A model generated the notes under the pieces. The model made no database searches. It had not been told where the DNA came from and was given only the letters and a program-made list of their open reading frames with translations. From Macrophomina tecta (lineage: Eukaryota; Ascomycota; Dothideomycetes; Botryosphaeriales; Botryosphaeriaceae): 64,000 bases of DNA. The position numbers were made by a program, and so were the translations under genes. Positions 33,801 to 44,678 of the stretch are shown one piece after another. How positions within the stretch are numbered: position 1 is the first letter of the stretch; the number at the start of each line of letters is the position of its first letter. The stretch covers positions 1,612,001 to 1,676,000 of the forward strand of contig JAKSGN010000038.1 in the NCBI GenBank assembly GCA_024180945.1, read 5' to 3'.

Positions 33801-34870
33801 AGCCGCTTTCTCGGCAAAGATCTACTCCTCCGGCATTGACCGCAGAGAAGGTCCTAATTAATTGAGGCGATTCAATGTGCGGCGGAAGGCAATGGATGGT
33901 GTCGGAGCATTGGTGCGTGAGCCTGGTAGCCGGCATGCGAGGCCATAGCTGCTGGGAGCGTCCACGAGCCAACTATGATGTTGGAAATTGCACGATGCCG
34001 GGCGCGTGTGCTTCGCTTAATACCCTCTATGGAAAGCGACGATCTTGCGAAGGGAAGGGCGTCGCCCCCCGACAGCACACTTAGAGAGATATGATCTACC
34101 AAACAGTCACCCGCACGCGAGTCCCATAACTAGTCCTGCACACCTGCTATCTATTTGACTCTCCACAAGAGCCTCGTTGTTGCAAGACCTTGCGACTGGC
34201 CTCACGGGCATGACGCAACCATTCTATGATATCCCTGACCTCTCCGGTTCAAAGTCAGCTCCGGAGGTAGAGGCATCCTAGTGCAACAAGCTGAATCACG
34301 CCTTCGCGAGGGTGCATCAGCCACACCTTACCACGTGGTCTCAAAAAAGGAACGTGCCGGCGCAACCGCATCCGCGCCGGTTCATGCCACCCCGCTTAAC
34401 CAGGGCACAACAGTCCGGAAACGTAAAGAGCCGGTGAGAACTGACGGCGCCAAAAAGAAAGCCAGGACGCATTCGAACATCCAGTTCCAAACCATAGGAA
34501 GACTTTTTAAATAGTCTTTCTACAATCGCGGTGCTACAGTACACGCAACGTCCCAAAGCTACGCCCGAGACTGACCACATGCATAGCCTTACCAGCAAAA
34601 GAACAAAAAGAAATATAAGAAAATCCCGAATTAACCCACATCGAAGTCGAAGCCTCGTACCTCCGGAAGCCAGAGACAAAAAAGGAAAAGAAGAGACAAA
34701 GGAAAACTTTCCGCTATTTCCGCCCTGATACGCCAATTGAAGCCTCCCGCCCTCTCTCAGTCAGACCGCATTCAATGACCAAAAAAGAAGAATCAAAGAA
34801 AAACATACAAACATCAACCCTCCTCCTCAATCAGGATCACCAACGACCGCAAGAGACATGCTCTCCCTTC
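30825..34870. other. 4 kb without a confident gene; GC-rich leader and G-rich repeat
   Basis: The first 1.5 kb is very GC-rich and probably contains the promoter and long leader of the C2H2 gene; it includes a GGGCGT repeat at about 31807-31856. A 257-codon ATG frame at 32037-32810 has no domain and a composition driven by GC content. From 33.2 to 34.8 kb the DNA is mixed, with T runs near 32955 and 33309. No tRNA or repeat array was recognised. Confidence 0.45.
31807..31856 (+). repeat. (GGGCGT)n/(GGGCTT)n hexanucleotide G-rich repeat
   Basis: Four or more GGGCGT units followed by GGGCTT variants, giving at least six evenly spaced GGG runs on the plus strand. Such spacing can form a G-quadruplex (inference). 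It lies about 1 kb upstream of the C2H2 gene. Confidence 0.85.
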
Positions 34871-37179
34871 CTATTCATCTTCCGCCTCCACCCTTACCAA
34901 AATCTCCTCCAGGAAACCTTCCAAGAATTCCTGGACGTCTTCTCCCATCCCCACAGGGGCCTGGTTGTCCCACTGATCAATTTCCGCGAAAATTCGTGCC
35001 GCTTTCCCCACAAGACGCCGCACGTTCTCATGGGCCTCACGCCGTTTCTGGCTTTCTTCTACCGACGAGCTGCTTCCACTCCCCGCTCCAGACCCAGCAG
35101 CTCGCAGGTTGGTGTAAGATTGCTGCTTCTGAAGGGCATTGTAGTTGTATGAGCGCCGGTGGAGTGCCGCTTCCAACGCAGGCAGAACAACGCCACCTAG
35201 AGCTGTTATCTCTGGTGGATTCCCGTTCTTGCCGTTACTACCGATTGAGGCACTATTGTTTCCAATGTTCTTGAAGCTTCGTCCAAGGGATCTGCTTCCG
35301 TCGGAAACCTTGCGTGTAGCCGCGGGTGTTGGTGGCGCATTACTCCCTGGGTTCGGCAATGCGGGCGTAGGCTTCTGGACGGCGGGGGCGGGTCTGCGCT
35401 CAGGTGGCGGGCTGGGGGCTCCTACTAGAAATGATGGTAACGGGTGTTGGGGTAAGATCTGCGCCTGATTTGGCTGTGGTACTGTCCGTTGAGGGCTGCC
35501 AGTGGATTCAACTATGCTCTGTTGAGAAGATTGACGTGACCGGTCCGGGTTGAAGGGAGGGATTTGAGGGAGATTGAAGGATAGTTGCGACAGATCCAGT
35601 GGAGGTTTAGAGGGGCTGGCCTGTCTAGATGGGGTTTGCGGTAAACTACGGTTTTCAGGAGTGTTGGAGGAGGAAGGAAGATCTGACGTTACGATTGCGT
35701 GTCCTAGGTAGTCGTCGAGCTCCAAGTTGTTTATCCGTGGTGATGGTGTGGGGAGAGGCTTTGATAAAAGTGGTTTCTCGCGGGATGGCGAACGCGGTCC
35801 CTGCGGTCCCTGTGGCTTCACGGGAGATGGAGGCAGCGGTACTTTGGTTGGCGAAAGCGGGATGATGGGCGACTGCGAGACACGCTTTGATGGGGACAAA
35901 TCCTTCTGTGGCTGAGGTGTTGGACGCACGGGGCTTGTGCTTCTGACCGTACCGCTGACGGACACCGGTGCGTTCTCTTCCCCCGTGCTCGCAAAGCCAG
36001 CCTTGCGGGGCGACGGAGGACCGGCCCTAGAATCAGCAGTTCTATCTGTTCGGGTCCTTGCATTTGCTGCAGCGTCATTCATGGCTTTGAGAGCCTGACT
36101 TTTGCCTGCTGGTCTGATAGTACCGAAATCCCAGAGATCCTCATCCACAGGCTGCCGAGGCTCTGCCTCAGCGTCCGACTCCTCCGATTCGCTGTCATTA
36201 TCCTTGCCATGCCTAGCAACCCATCGTTCGTGCCTCTCGATAAGCTCCGTGAGATACGTCGTCTTCTTTGCTTTTCGCACAAACGGGTGCCTCAAGAGAT
36301 CTTTGGCCGACGGTCTCTCGCGTGGTTCCTTTCTGAGACACAGCTCCACGAAATCTTTGAACGATCTGCTGAAATTGCCCTCGAGTTGGGGAGGCGGGTT
36401 TTTCGGTATTAGGAACAGAACCTTCATGGGGTGGATGTCGGCATAGGGAGGCTCTCCGTGCGCCAGTTCCAGAGCAGTGATGCCCAGTGACCAAATATCA
36501 GCCTTATGGTCGTAACCCGACTGCTTGATGACCTCAGGGGCCATCCAGAAGGGGGTTCCGACGAACGTATTTTTCTTAGTCATTGTAGCTGATAGCTGAC
36601 CCGAGACACCAAAGTCAGCCAGTTTTACCTGCCCGTTGGCGCTGAGCAGAATGTTGGCGGCTGCGTCGTGGCGATTAGCAACGAAGAACTTGTGGGGCCT
36701 TCGGGACACCCACCCTTAATATCTCTGTGCAACTTGTTGTCGCCATGCAGATATTCCAGACCCATGAGCAGCTCCCGTATTATGATTGTGATATACTCCT
36801 CCGGTATCAGGCCTGGCTTCATCAGGTCACCGCAGCTGCCGCCGGAGCAGAACTCCATGATTATCCATAGGTCGGAGCCCTTCAGGTAGCTCCCATAGTA
36901 CTTGGTAACGTAAGGGCTGTGCAGTTCGGACAGAATGGAGATCTCCTGGATGATGTCGTCGACCTCGTCTTCAGCATTCTCGACGTCTATGATCTTGATG
37001 GCCACGCTCTGGCCGGTGCGCTTGTCGACCCTATGGGCTGAGGTCAGCTCTGCGGGCCGCTGACGGGAGAGGCGGGGTGCGGTTTACCCTTTGTACACCT
37101 TGCCGAAGCTGCCGCCGCCGATGCAGTTCTGCTTGGTGTACAGTGTCTCAGGGTCGACGCTCCCGCTGGTGCTGTACAT
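34871..37179 (-). CDS. Ste20-family germinal-centre kinase (GCK-III/YSK type; Nak1/Kic1/Sid1 group)
   Basis: Predicted minus-strand exons 37179-37088, 37030-36714 and 36660-34871 encode 732 residues. The kinase domain fills about 14-270: glycine loop [12 protein letters not shown] lysine near 43, HRDIKAAN catalytic loop, DFG, and activation segment [26 protein letters not shown] with the Ste20 signature. The second intron falls inside the HRDIK/AAN loop and its join is exact. The other 460 residues are acidic, then Pro/Ser-rich with SPxK/R and TP sites, and end in a short conserved-looking helical block ([19 protein letters not shown]). GCK-III kinases act upstream of NDR kinases in polarity, septation and hyphal growth (RAM/SIN pathways). 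Whether this is the Nak1/Kic1/POD-6 or Sid1 orthologue needs a tree. Confidence 0.92.
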
Positions 37180-38332
37180 GCTGGCGGAGCACAGGCGGTC
37201 TGCAGGAGGAGTGGGAGCGCTCGCAGAGGGTGGGCAGGCGAGGCAGGAAGGGCATCCGAAACGCTAGCGGAGGTGGTCAGGAACGGGGCCCCGGGACGGC
37301 GGCAGTGCTGGAGGGCGCTGTGGGAGAGAGGCTGCGAATGTTGATATTCCTGCCCGACGGGGCTAGCCAGCCGTTGGAGGAGTCCGTGGATTGAGCCCTT
37401 GCACAGAGCAACAACGGCGCTACTGGTGTGCGCGGGGACAGCGTGGGGAGGCGCACCCTGGTCACGGCGCGATGATGATATCGGTAAACAAACAAACGAC
37501 AACAAACCTTGGCTGGTGGCGGCGATATAAGCAGGCCGCGGTCTAGCCGTGGAAGGCTCGCGATGGCGCGCGCGTGGAGCAGCAGTGCCGCGGCCGTGAC
37601 GTCGACGCGTCGGAAAGGGCAGCTGAGCGGGCCACAGAGCGCACCGGCGTTGGCGTGAGTGTGTTGGCTGGCGCGGGCGTCCGTGTCCGAGAGCTTGCCT
37701 GCTTGCCTCTCTCCACCCACCGTCAGGTCTGGTCGACAACGCCTGTCAGCCGCTCGCTTTTGCTGCTCTCGCTCCTCCTCCGATCGCTTCCCCGCCTTCA
37801 CCGACTCCTGTGGCGCGCCGCATCGCACCGCACCGCCCGAGGGAAGCCAAATGGGGGACCGATGGCTGCTCCGTTTCAACATGCGGGCGTGTCTGATATT
37901 TGATTTGCTCTGCTGACCTCCCTCCTGACGTTACGCCGCCTGCCGTTGCTCCTGTTCGTCATAGTGCGCGTCTAATCAAACGAGCTATGCGCCCCGCCTG
38001 TGCATACCTCAGCTCCACCGCCTTGCAGTTTCACCCGATCGCGCTGGAAATGGATGTGGGCTGCATTTTACTATCGAGGACAAGCCAGTATTCGGCGATA
38101 GCTGAAACGACCAAGTATCAACGTGCAACACGAGACCACAGGATATAGAGCTAAGACTAAGTATGATCCCATCCAGACCGCACATTGCTGCTTCAGAAAA
38201 AAACCTCAATGCGCCGAAAAAAAAAAAAGAAAAAAAAATGCTATAAAATTCCGCAACAACGATCCCCGACTGGGTAGATATTTGTGATTCGCCTCCCAAT
38301 GCAGAATGTCAACATGACTCCATATTTCGTTA
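37180..38332. other. Intergenic, no gene seen
   Basis: 1.15 kb, GC-rich near the kinase start and AT-richer toward the next gene, with an A-rich run at about 38217-38237. It holds the kinase promoter and the 3' end of the following gene. No supported reading frame. Confidence 0.5.
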
Positions 38333-40975
38333 TCATCTCCTTCGCTGCGCATCTTCAGTCAAATCGCTTTCATCCTCCTCCTCAACCGGGGCCGGTGTAT
38401 TTCTTTGCTTCCTCCTTTCTGGACGCCGCCTCCTGTTGTAACTGATGTTGCTTGCTGAATCGTCGGGAGCCAGCTCCGACCTCTCGTCCAGTCCATCATC
38501 CGTCTCTGTCTCCCATCCACCTGGACCCCACCCTCCAACACCCGAGGCTGGCGTACCAAGCCGTACTTCGACGCCACCATCCATAGAGCCCCGCCGGGCC
38601 TGTGCTGCCATCGCAAGGCCAGCGCTGCGCTCACGCAGGGCTCTGCGTACAGCCTCAGCCTTGCAGTGGAGAGACTCAAAAGCGTCCTCTAGCGCTTCCA
38701 TGCCTAGGAAAATCTCCCGTTCTACCTCGGCAAGCGTAGCAATTTCGACCTCCTCATCCATCTGGACGGGGGCACCGAAGGAGCTGGGCGCTGTGGATGC
38801 TGATCTACCGAAGCTTGGCGTTCCGGACTGGAAAGGTGTCGGGCCGCGAGAAGGTCCTCCATTAGTGCTGAAGGGAGTTGTCGTGCGGGATAATGGTGTC
38901 GCGGTCGCTCCACGAGAGATGGAGGAGCCTCCATAGGTAGAGGGCGGGACGGGACCTTCCGCACCGCTCCATAAGAACCCATCAAACCTTCCAGAAATAA
39001 GTATCTCCCACTCTCCATTGCTCACCGCCGCCAAAGTGGCCAGAACAGAATGGAGATTTGGATGATTCAAAAGAAAGATGGCACACTCTGGGTCCCGAGG
39101 CGGCTTGTTCAAGCGGTACAATCTCTGTAAAGCTGAAGCAGTCTTGACGAGCAATTCTGGTCGAGGGATGTTGAGAGGTGTGGGCGAACGTGATGCTGGG
39201 ATTGTAGTCAGTCCCCTGAGTAAGGCTGTGAAGATGGGGCGCTTGTCTGCTTCCAGGTGCGTGAGCATGGCAAACGTGAGGGTTTCGTCGTCAACCTCCT
39301 GCGGGGGACTTGTGGGAATCTCTGGCTGAGTTGCCAGCCAGCTTTGAACAGCTTGCTTCGTCTTCTTGCTTTGCTTGATGTAGTGGTCGCGATACTCTTC
39401 AGGCACATCGATGTCAAGCTTCTGCATGGGTGCTGCTTGGTTGAATCCAGAGATGCCGAGGCCACCAGCGTCCGCATCAATCGTGAAAGGAGGCCAAGGA
39501 GGTAATTCTCGACGACCGGAGACGAATTCCAGAATTTCCCCCCAGCTGACACCGGTTTCTTCGTCGGTGGGCTCAACATCATCTGATCTCAGCCGGCACA
39601 TGACGCACCGACAGACCTCAGAAGAAATGTCACGTGCAAAAACGGCTTCCAGTCTATCCAGTAATCGCCGAGCTACCGACCGATAGCCAGTCGCAACAGC
39701 TATTGAGCCGTTTTTGGACATGACATGAGTATAGTCTTCTAATAGCTTCTGGAATGGGGCAAAAATGTGTCGTACCTGTTCCGCTGGCGGAGGTCGAGTT
39801 CCAGGAGAGCCATATTGAGTACGGTATGAGCTGAGGGGCGATTCGACAGCTGCCACGAGGGTCTTGGGCACTGTGTGGGATAGGCCGCCATTTTGCAATA
39901 AGTAGTCAACCCGGGGTACGTCGTTTGGCATCATCATTGGGGGTGGCGGAGGCGGCGGCGGTGGTGGAGCATTCATCCCGCCGCCCCAAGGATCCGCAGA
40001 TGGGGCACGAGAATTTGGGCTTTGGAATATCTGAACCATTGGTGTACCCTTTTGCCCAGGCATTGTTGCGAAAGCGGGATGTGTGGAAGTGGGTGTTCGA
40101 GGCAGTGAATCATCCACGGAGGGCGACGAATCTGGGATTGGGTCTTTGCGAACTCTAGCCTGATCGGGAGCGATTGAGGTCGCATCTGAATCTGTAGTGG
40201 ATCGGGCACCACTCACGGTCCTTTGAGACCTTGCAGCTGAGCTCTCAGATGAAGCCTTCCTGAATGTTGCATGATTGCGGGCAGTGCTTGGCCTCGAGGC
40301 GTCCGAATCCTGCGAGTCGTCGTCCGGTAGTATATTTTGGCGCAGGCTCGATTTCGACGCTGTCTTTGGGCCGGATCCTCTCTGGGATTCACCGCCGACA
40401 CTGCGGCGCCCACTGGAGCTCCTCCGCCCACTTTCGCTTCTCTTCCTGCTGGCTCTATCAGAGCGCTGACTGCCCCCCGACCTTCTCATGCTGTTCCCAC
40501 TTTCTTTTCTCCTCAAATCTGGTTCGTCGGCAGTCAAGGGCGGGCTGGGAGGAGCGCCAGCAGCACGTGTCGCGCTCGTAGGCTTCGGGGACAGACGGCC
40601 ATCCTTGGAATTTCCCCCCAGATCGGTGGGGTCCGGAGTGTAGGGAGTTTTGGCGGCGTTTGCATCAGCATCGCGTGGCTCTAGGGACTCGCGGCTGTGG
40701 GCCTTGGAGAAGGAGGGGTAGGATCGAGAGACGGCTGGCGAGGCGGTGGAAGGGCGACGATCCAGTTCGGGGACCAGCGACATCTTCTTGGAGTGGGTGT
40801 GGGAGCGGGTGGAGGGTGGGCGGTCGCGGTCTTCAGAGTCGCGCAGGCGGTCCTTGGAGCGTGGCTTCTTCTTGTGCGAGGGCTTCTTGCGCTCCTTGTC
40901 CTTGGAGCGAGGCGAGTCGAGGTCGGATTCGCGGTCCTTCCGGCGGCGGCGGACGTCCGAGTCCTTGGAGCTCAT
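38333..40975 (-). CDS. Large basic/Ser-rich protein with polyproline run; function unknown
   Basis: A single exon of 880 residues from the ATG at 40975; the frame runs 24 bp further but without an ATG. The first 330 residues are highly basic, disordered and rich in RS, RK and SR pairs. A run of about eleven prolines (near 345) precedes an ordered, mostly helical region (about 360-690) containing RVDYLLQNGGLSH, FAPFQKLLEDYTHVMSKNG, a CRCVMCRL cysteine cluster, and LLVKTASALQRLYRLNKPPR. The cysteines CRCVMC might bind metal (inference). A Ser/Thr/Gly linker, a coiled-coil-like helix (EEVEIATLAEVEREIFLGME) and an acidic end follow. No family was recognised with confidence. Strong ordered central region and long open frame argue for a real conserved gene. 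Confidence 0.85.
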   Translation of the reverse strand: MSSKDSDVRRRRKDRESDLDSPRSKDKERKKPSHKKKPRSKDRLRDSEDRDRPPSTRSHTHSKKMSLVPELDRRPSTASPAVSRSYPSFSKAHSRESLEPRDADANAAKTPYTPDPTDLGGNSKDGRLSPKPTSATRAAGAPPSPPLTADEPDLRRKESGNSMRRSGGSQRSDRASRKRSESGRRSSSGRRSVGGESQRGSGPKTASKSSLRQNILPDDDSQDSDASRPSTARNHATFRKASSESSAARSQRTVSGARSTTDSDATSIAPDQARVRKDPIPDSSPSVDDSLPRTPTSTHPAFATMPGQKGTPMVQIFQSPNSRAPSADPWGGGMNAPPPPPPPPPPMMMPNDVPRVDYLLQNGGLSHTVPKTLVAAVESPLSSYRTQYGSPGTRPPPAEQVRHIFAPFQKLLEDYTHVMSKNGSIAVATGYRSVARRLLDRLEAVFARDISSEVCRCVMCRLRSDDVEPTDEETGVSWGEILEFVSGRRELPPWPPFTIDADAGGLGISGFNQAAPMQKLDIDVPEEYRDHYIKQSKKTKQAVQSWLATQPEIPTSPPQEVDDETLTFAMLTHLEADKRPIFTALLRGLTTIPASRSPTPLNIPRPELLVKTASALQRLYRLNKPPRDPECAIFLLNHPNLHSVLATLAAVSNGEWEILISGRFDGFLWSGAEGPVPPSTYGGSSISRGATATPLSRTTTPFSTNGGPSRGPTPFQSGTPSFGRSASTAPSSFGAPVQMDEEVEIATLAEVEREIFLGMEALEDAFESLHCKAEAVRRALRERSAGLAMAAQARRGSMDGGVEVRLGTPASGVGGWGPGGWETETDDGLDERSELAPDDSASNISYNRRRRPERRKQRNTPAPVEEEDESDLTEDAQRRR

Positions 40976-42316
40976 GATCGTGGTGCGGCGAGGTCGCACT
41001 TGGCAGACGGCGAGTGCAGAAGTCTCGAGCGGCTAGACACACAACAGGTGGGCGGTGATTGGCTGTGTGGGCACAGCAGGGAACAGGCTTAGCGAGGGCT
41101 GTGAGGCCGCATTGCTGCGATGTTCCTGGTGCCAGGCGGGAAGCGCTTCGAGGGTTGTTGGGAGTGGTAAGGTTGCGGCGGAGCAGCAAGCAGGCTGGCA
41201 GCAGGCGGCGCCCAAGGGCCCACGTCAGGGCAGCATCGCGGGCCGACATGTGCGTGCAGGACAGTACTGGTACGCACTCGCCCTCCCCCGCACCCGCACC
41301 CGCACCCGCACCCGCACCCGCGACCGCAAGGAGCATTAGACGCCCTCCCAGGCCGCCTGTGCGGCCGTCTCGCGTCGCCGTCAGTCTCGGCGCGTCATCG
41401 CTGCCCGCGGCCTTCTGCGCCGGCTTTCAGGCAGTCTTCCAGCCCGTTACCAGAGCATGAGCCATGGCCTGCTCCTGCTCGCGATCTCCTGTCCACCCAC
41501 TGTTTGTCCTCGCCGTGGCTGCCGTCGACTGTGCCCGAGTGATCCAGCTCTTTCTCCCGCGCCTGTAACGTCCCACAGCAGCCGTCCGTCGCGCTTCTGC
41601 TACAAGCTACCCTTTCGTCCAACGTGCCAGGTCTGCGGTGCTGAAGCGCTCGATCATTCGGCTAGTGCGATTAACGGCCACCAAGGGCGAGGCACGTCCC
41701 CGCGGAAAAGATCCAAATCCATCTGCTATATGTCGTCCTGGCCATTTCAAACAAGGCGATTCGGACGATGGCGAGCTTTCGGTACGTGCATGAGCAGGCC
41801 TCGAGCATATGCTGAAGAGACCCCCGAGCTCCGCATGTCAAGGCGGCTTCATATTGGCAATCAGCAAAAGAGAATGACCGGTGTCGGTGTCTGCAGAAGG
41901 AAAGAAAACGAACAGCAGAGAGTGTCAAGTTCGCCCTCTGCCGCGTTCGTGGGCTCCTTCGTCGCTCCCTTACCATTTTTCTGACCTGGGAGGGTGCACT
42001 TCCCGCATCTTGTCCATTATACCTGCCACCGGATCTCTTGCAATATGTCTTTGTCTTGAGCTCTGCATTTTTTGCTTCTGCACCCTCAACTTATTACCTC
42101 CTACCCTAGTTTCCATTCAGCTCGTGAACCTGCTCTTTTACCTCTGTATCTCAGAGGTTCCTCCCATTGGAGGTGGCCTGAGTGACGACGTCTTCATCAA
42201 TCTTCCTTTCTCGAGGGGTCGCCGGTACGGCCTCCGCTCACGCTTTGTCGATTCTTGACAGAGCTCAGTCAAGGCCGCTCTCCTTGCCAGATCCCGGTTC
42301 CTTCGGCCTCGGATCG
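40976..42316. other. Divergent promoter region with a (CCCGCA)n repeat
   Basis: 1.3 kb between divergent genes. It contains five or six CACCCG/CCCGCA units at about 41287-41320 and a C/T-rich leader before the F-box gene. Frames across it (such as 41457-41984) lack domains. No tRNA seen. Confidence 0.5.
41287..41320 (+). repeat. (CCGCAC)n hexanucleotide repeat
   Basis: Five to six tandem CCGCAC units in the divergent promoter between the unknown 880-residue gene and the F-box gene. Its minus strand carries regularly spaced GGG runs. Confidence 0.85.
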
Positions 42317-44678
42317 ATGGCGTCCGAGTCGACAACTCCGCGAGACACCACGATAACGCAGGACTCTTTGAGCATGACGCTGCCCTACGAAATCATCCAG
42401 TGTATCTTTGACTTCCTTGCGCCAATCGACTTCAATGCGGCCCGCCATACATGTCGGTCTTGGATGCAAGCAAGCCTTGAGCAGCGTCTTTTGTCGCTGA
42501 TGCTGAGGCGAGGCGGTTGGTGGTCGGGTGCATACTCGGATCTATGGTCCCGGAGGAGCTCTGCTTGCGAAGGTTGGCTCCTCAGCCGTTACATTTCCCG
42601 CCAATGTGCTCTGACCGCTGGATGGACGGGAAACGGTCTACAAAAGCCTTCCTCTTCCAGAAACGCAGATGGCAGTGTCCAACCAACAGGTATCGTTGAA
42701 TGCTGCCAAGCCGACTTTTCTGATCTGGCGAGTGGGTATGGCGAGTCCGTGAGACAATATGGCCTTGGACTCATCTTCTCGGTCAGTGCGTGCGGTAAAT
42801 ATCTCCTTGTGGCTGAAGCAGGCATGGTCTACGTATATGCCCTTGAAGAAGCTGATGTCCGCCCAATCGCGAGCGTCATGTCTCCGCGTAAGGTTTTGGC
42901 CATGAGTATGGATACATCCGCCTCTCGATTCGTTATTGCCGCGTTGTTGGAAGGGCGTATGGGTCTTGTTTGCGATCTAGAACTTACTGGCGACTCCGAA
43001 TGCACGGCCAAATCCCTTGAGCCTGGGGACTTCGTGGAAAGCTCTGCCGGGCACCGGACAACGATGAAGTCTAAAATTTTTACGAGTGGACTCTACCCAC
43101 GCGATGATCGAGCTACATCCGCCCAACAAAACGCTGAACACCACGCCCCAGCTTTCGATACCATCAACGTACGAAGCGGAGAGACGGATGCCACCCTCCA
43201 AGGTATCAGTGATCCGGTAAGGTACATCCAGAACTTTGTCAATCAGACATGGAATGAGCATGCACCTGCCTCCAGTTCAAGCTCTAAAGCGTCACTGTTG
43301 TCACCTACTGGTACGCAACGTCCGATGCCACTGTCCTCAGGACCACGGACTATCTATCGCTACTTGTGCTCTGAGGATGACCCTCCCCGCAGTGTCGCTG
43401 TTTGTCCACAGAAACACTGTGTAGCATTCGGATGTGCAGGGGGGATAGAGCTCCATTGGATCGACAAACAGACTTCTCAAGACTTGCATAGGTGGTTCCC
43501 TGTATCGTCGCCGAGTGACTTTTTGTTCTTCCTGAATCCGCGCCCAGGTATGTTCGTTCTTCACTGCAATAAAATGGCTTGTGAAACTTATCAGAACCGG
43601 AATTGCAGGTGTGGACTCCGCCCACAAGCTCCGCATCATTTCCAGCATTGCCCACCCTGACGAGCGACCCTCCATTCATAAACACTTCTCCCAGTATGCG
43701 TATCCTGCACCTTATACCTGGGCTTATCGGAATACCGGGTCCACATCTTGGTGTCATGCAGCACCTACTGCCCATGACCATTACCGTGCGATCCCACTGT
43801 CGGACGGTTATCATCATCTCTTTATAACCCCTATATCATCCCTGTTATATCTCGGCAGCGACGCGCCTCTTGGCGGCCTCATCAAGCTAATCCGAAAAGT
43901 CGCCCTACTCCCACCCCGACCGGGCATGATTCCGAGCCATTTTGCCGCGGGTGCGAACCTGTCGGAGGGGGCCCGTGTGGCCGCTTCTTTTCGCTTTCCT
44001 CGACTTCAGCCGGCAGAGGATTCTGTCGCAAGCTCGGGCGTCGACAGCAGCCTGAATCAACCCGATCCCGGAGAGATTTTGATGCTTTATTCCATTCCTC
44101 CGGACCTCTTATTGTCTTCGCGAATGGAGCACTGTATCGATCACTGGGCTCAAGAGAGCCGCGGCTACCCAAATTCCTTTCATTACAGCCAGACTGCCCC
44201 ATCCTGCGTGAACGATGTCTGGCTGGAATGGTGGTCTGGCGGTGGTGATGGGGATCGCGAGGCGCATCCCACGCTTCCAAAGCACCGAGGTACACCCTGG
44301 CCACTGCAGCTGCGGGGGATGCAGCTGGGATTACTGAATGGACAGTGTGCAGCATTGACAGTGAATGAAACGCCAGAACTCACGGTCTGGGCAATCATGA
44401 AAGACGGAAAGGCAAGGGCTTGGGGGGTCGGAGGCGCAGGCGGATATTTGGAGATGAGGAGGTTCTTCATTGCCAAGGATGGAACCGTCGTGGACGAAGA
44501 TCATTTTGAGGGCGAATTGGAAAATGACGTCTACCAAGGTTGTTGTGGGGCTTTTGATGATTTTTGCGGCGAACATGCAGAGGTGATGCAAGGGGAGTGC
44601 GCTTTTAATGCCAGTAATGTCACGATGCAGCCACCGCTGCAGAAATACTGTCTCCTCATGGCTCCTCAGACGGGATAA
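42317..44678 (+). CDS. F-box domain protein
   Basis: Predicted exons 42317-43547 and 43609-44678 (61-bp intron, join restores Gly-Val-Asp-Ser) encode 766 residues. An F-box lies at about 20-60 ([28 protein letters not shown]), the Skp1-binding motif of SCF ubiquitin ligases. Next come [11 protein letters not shown] and segments resembling weak beta-propeller blades: [45 protein letters not shown] and [19 protein letters not shown]. An acidic C-terminus follows. This two-part plan is common to a large family of ascomycete F-box proteins that recruit unknown substrates. The frame is open upstream to 42182, but 42317 is the first ATG. Confidence 0.9.
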
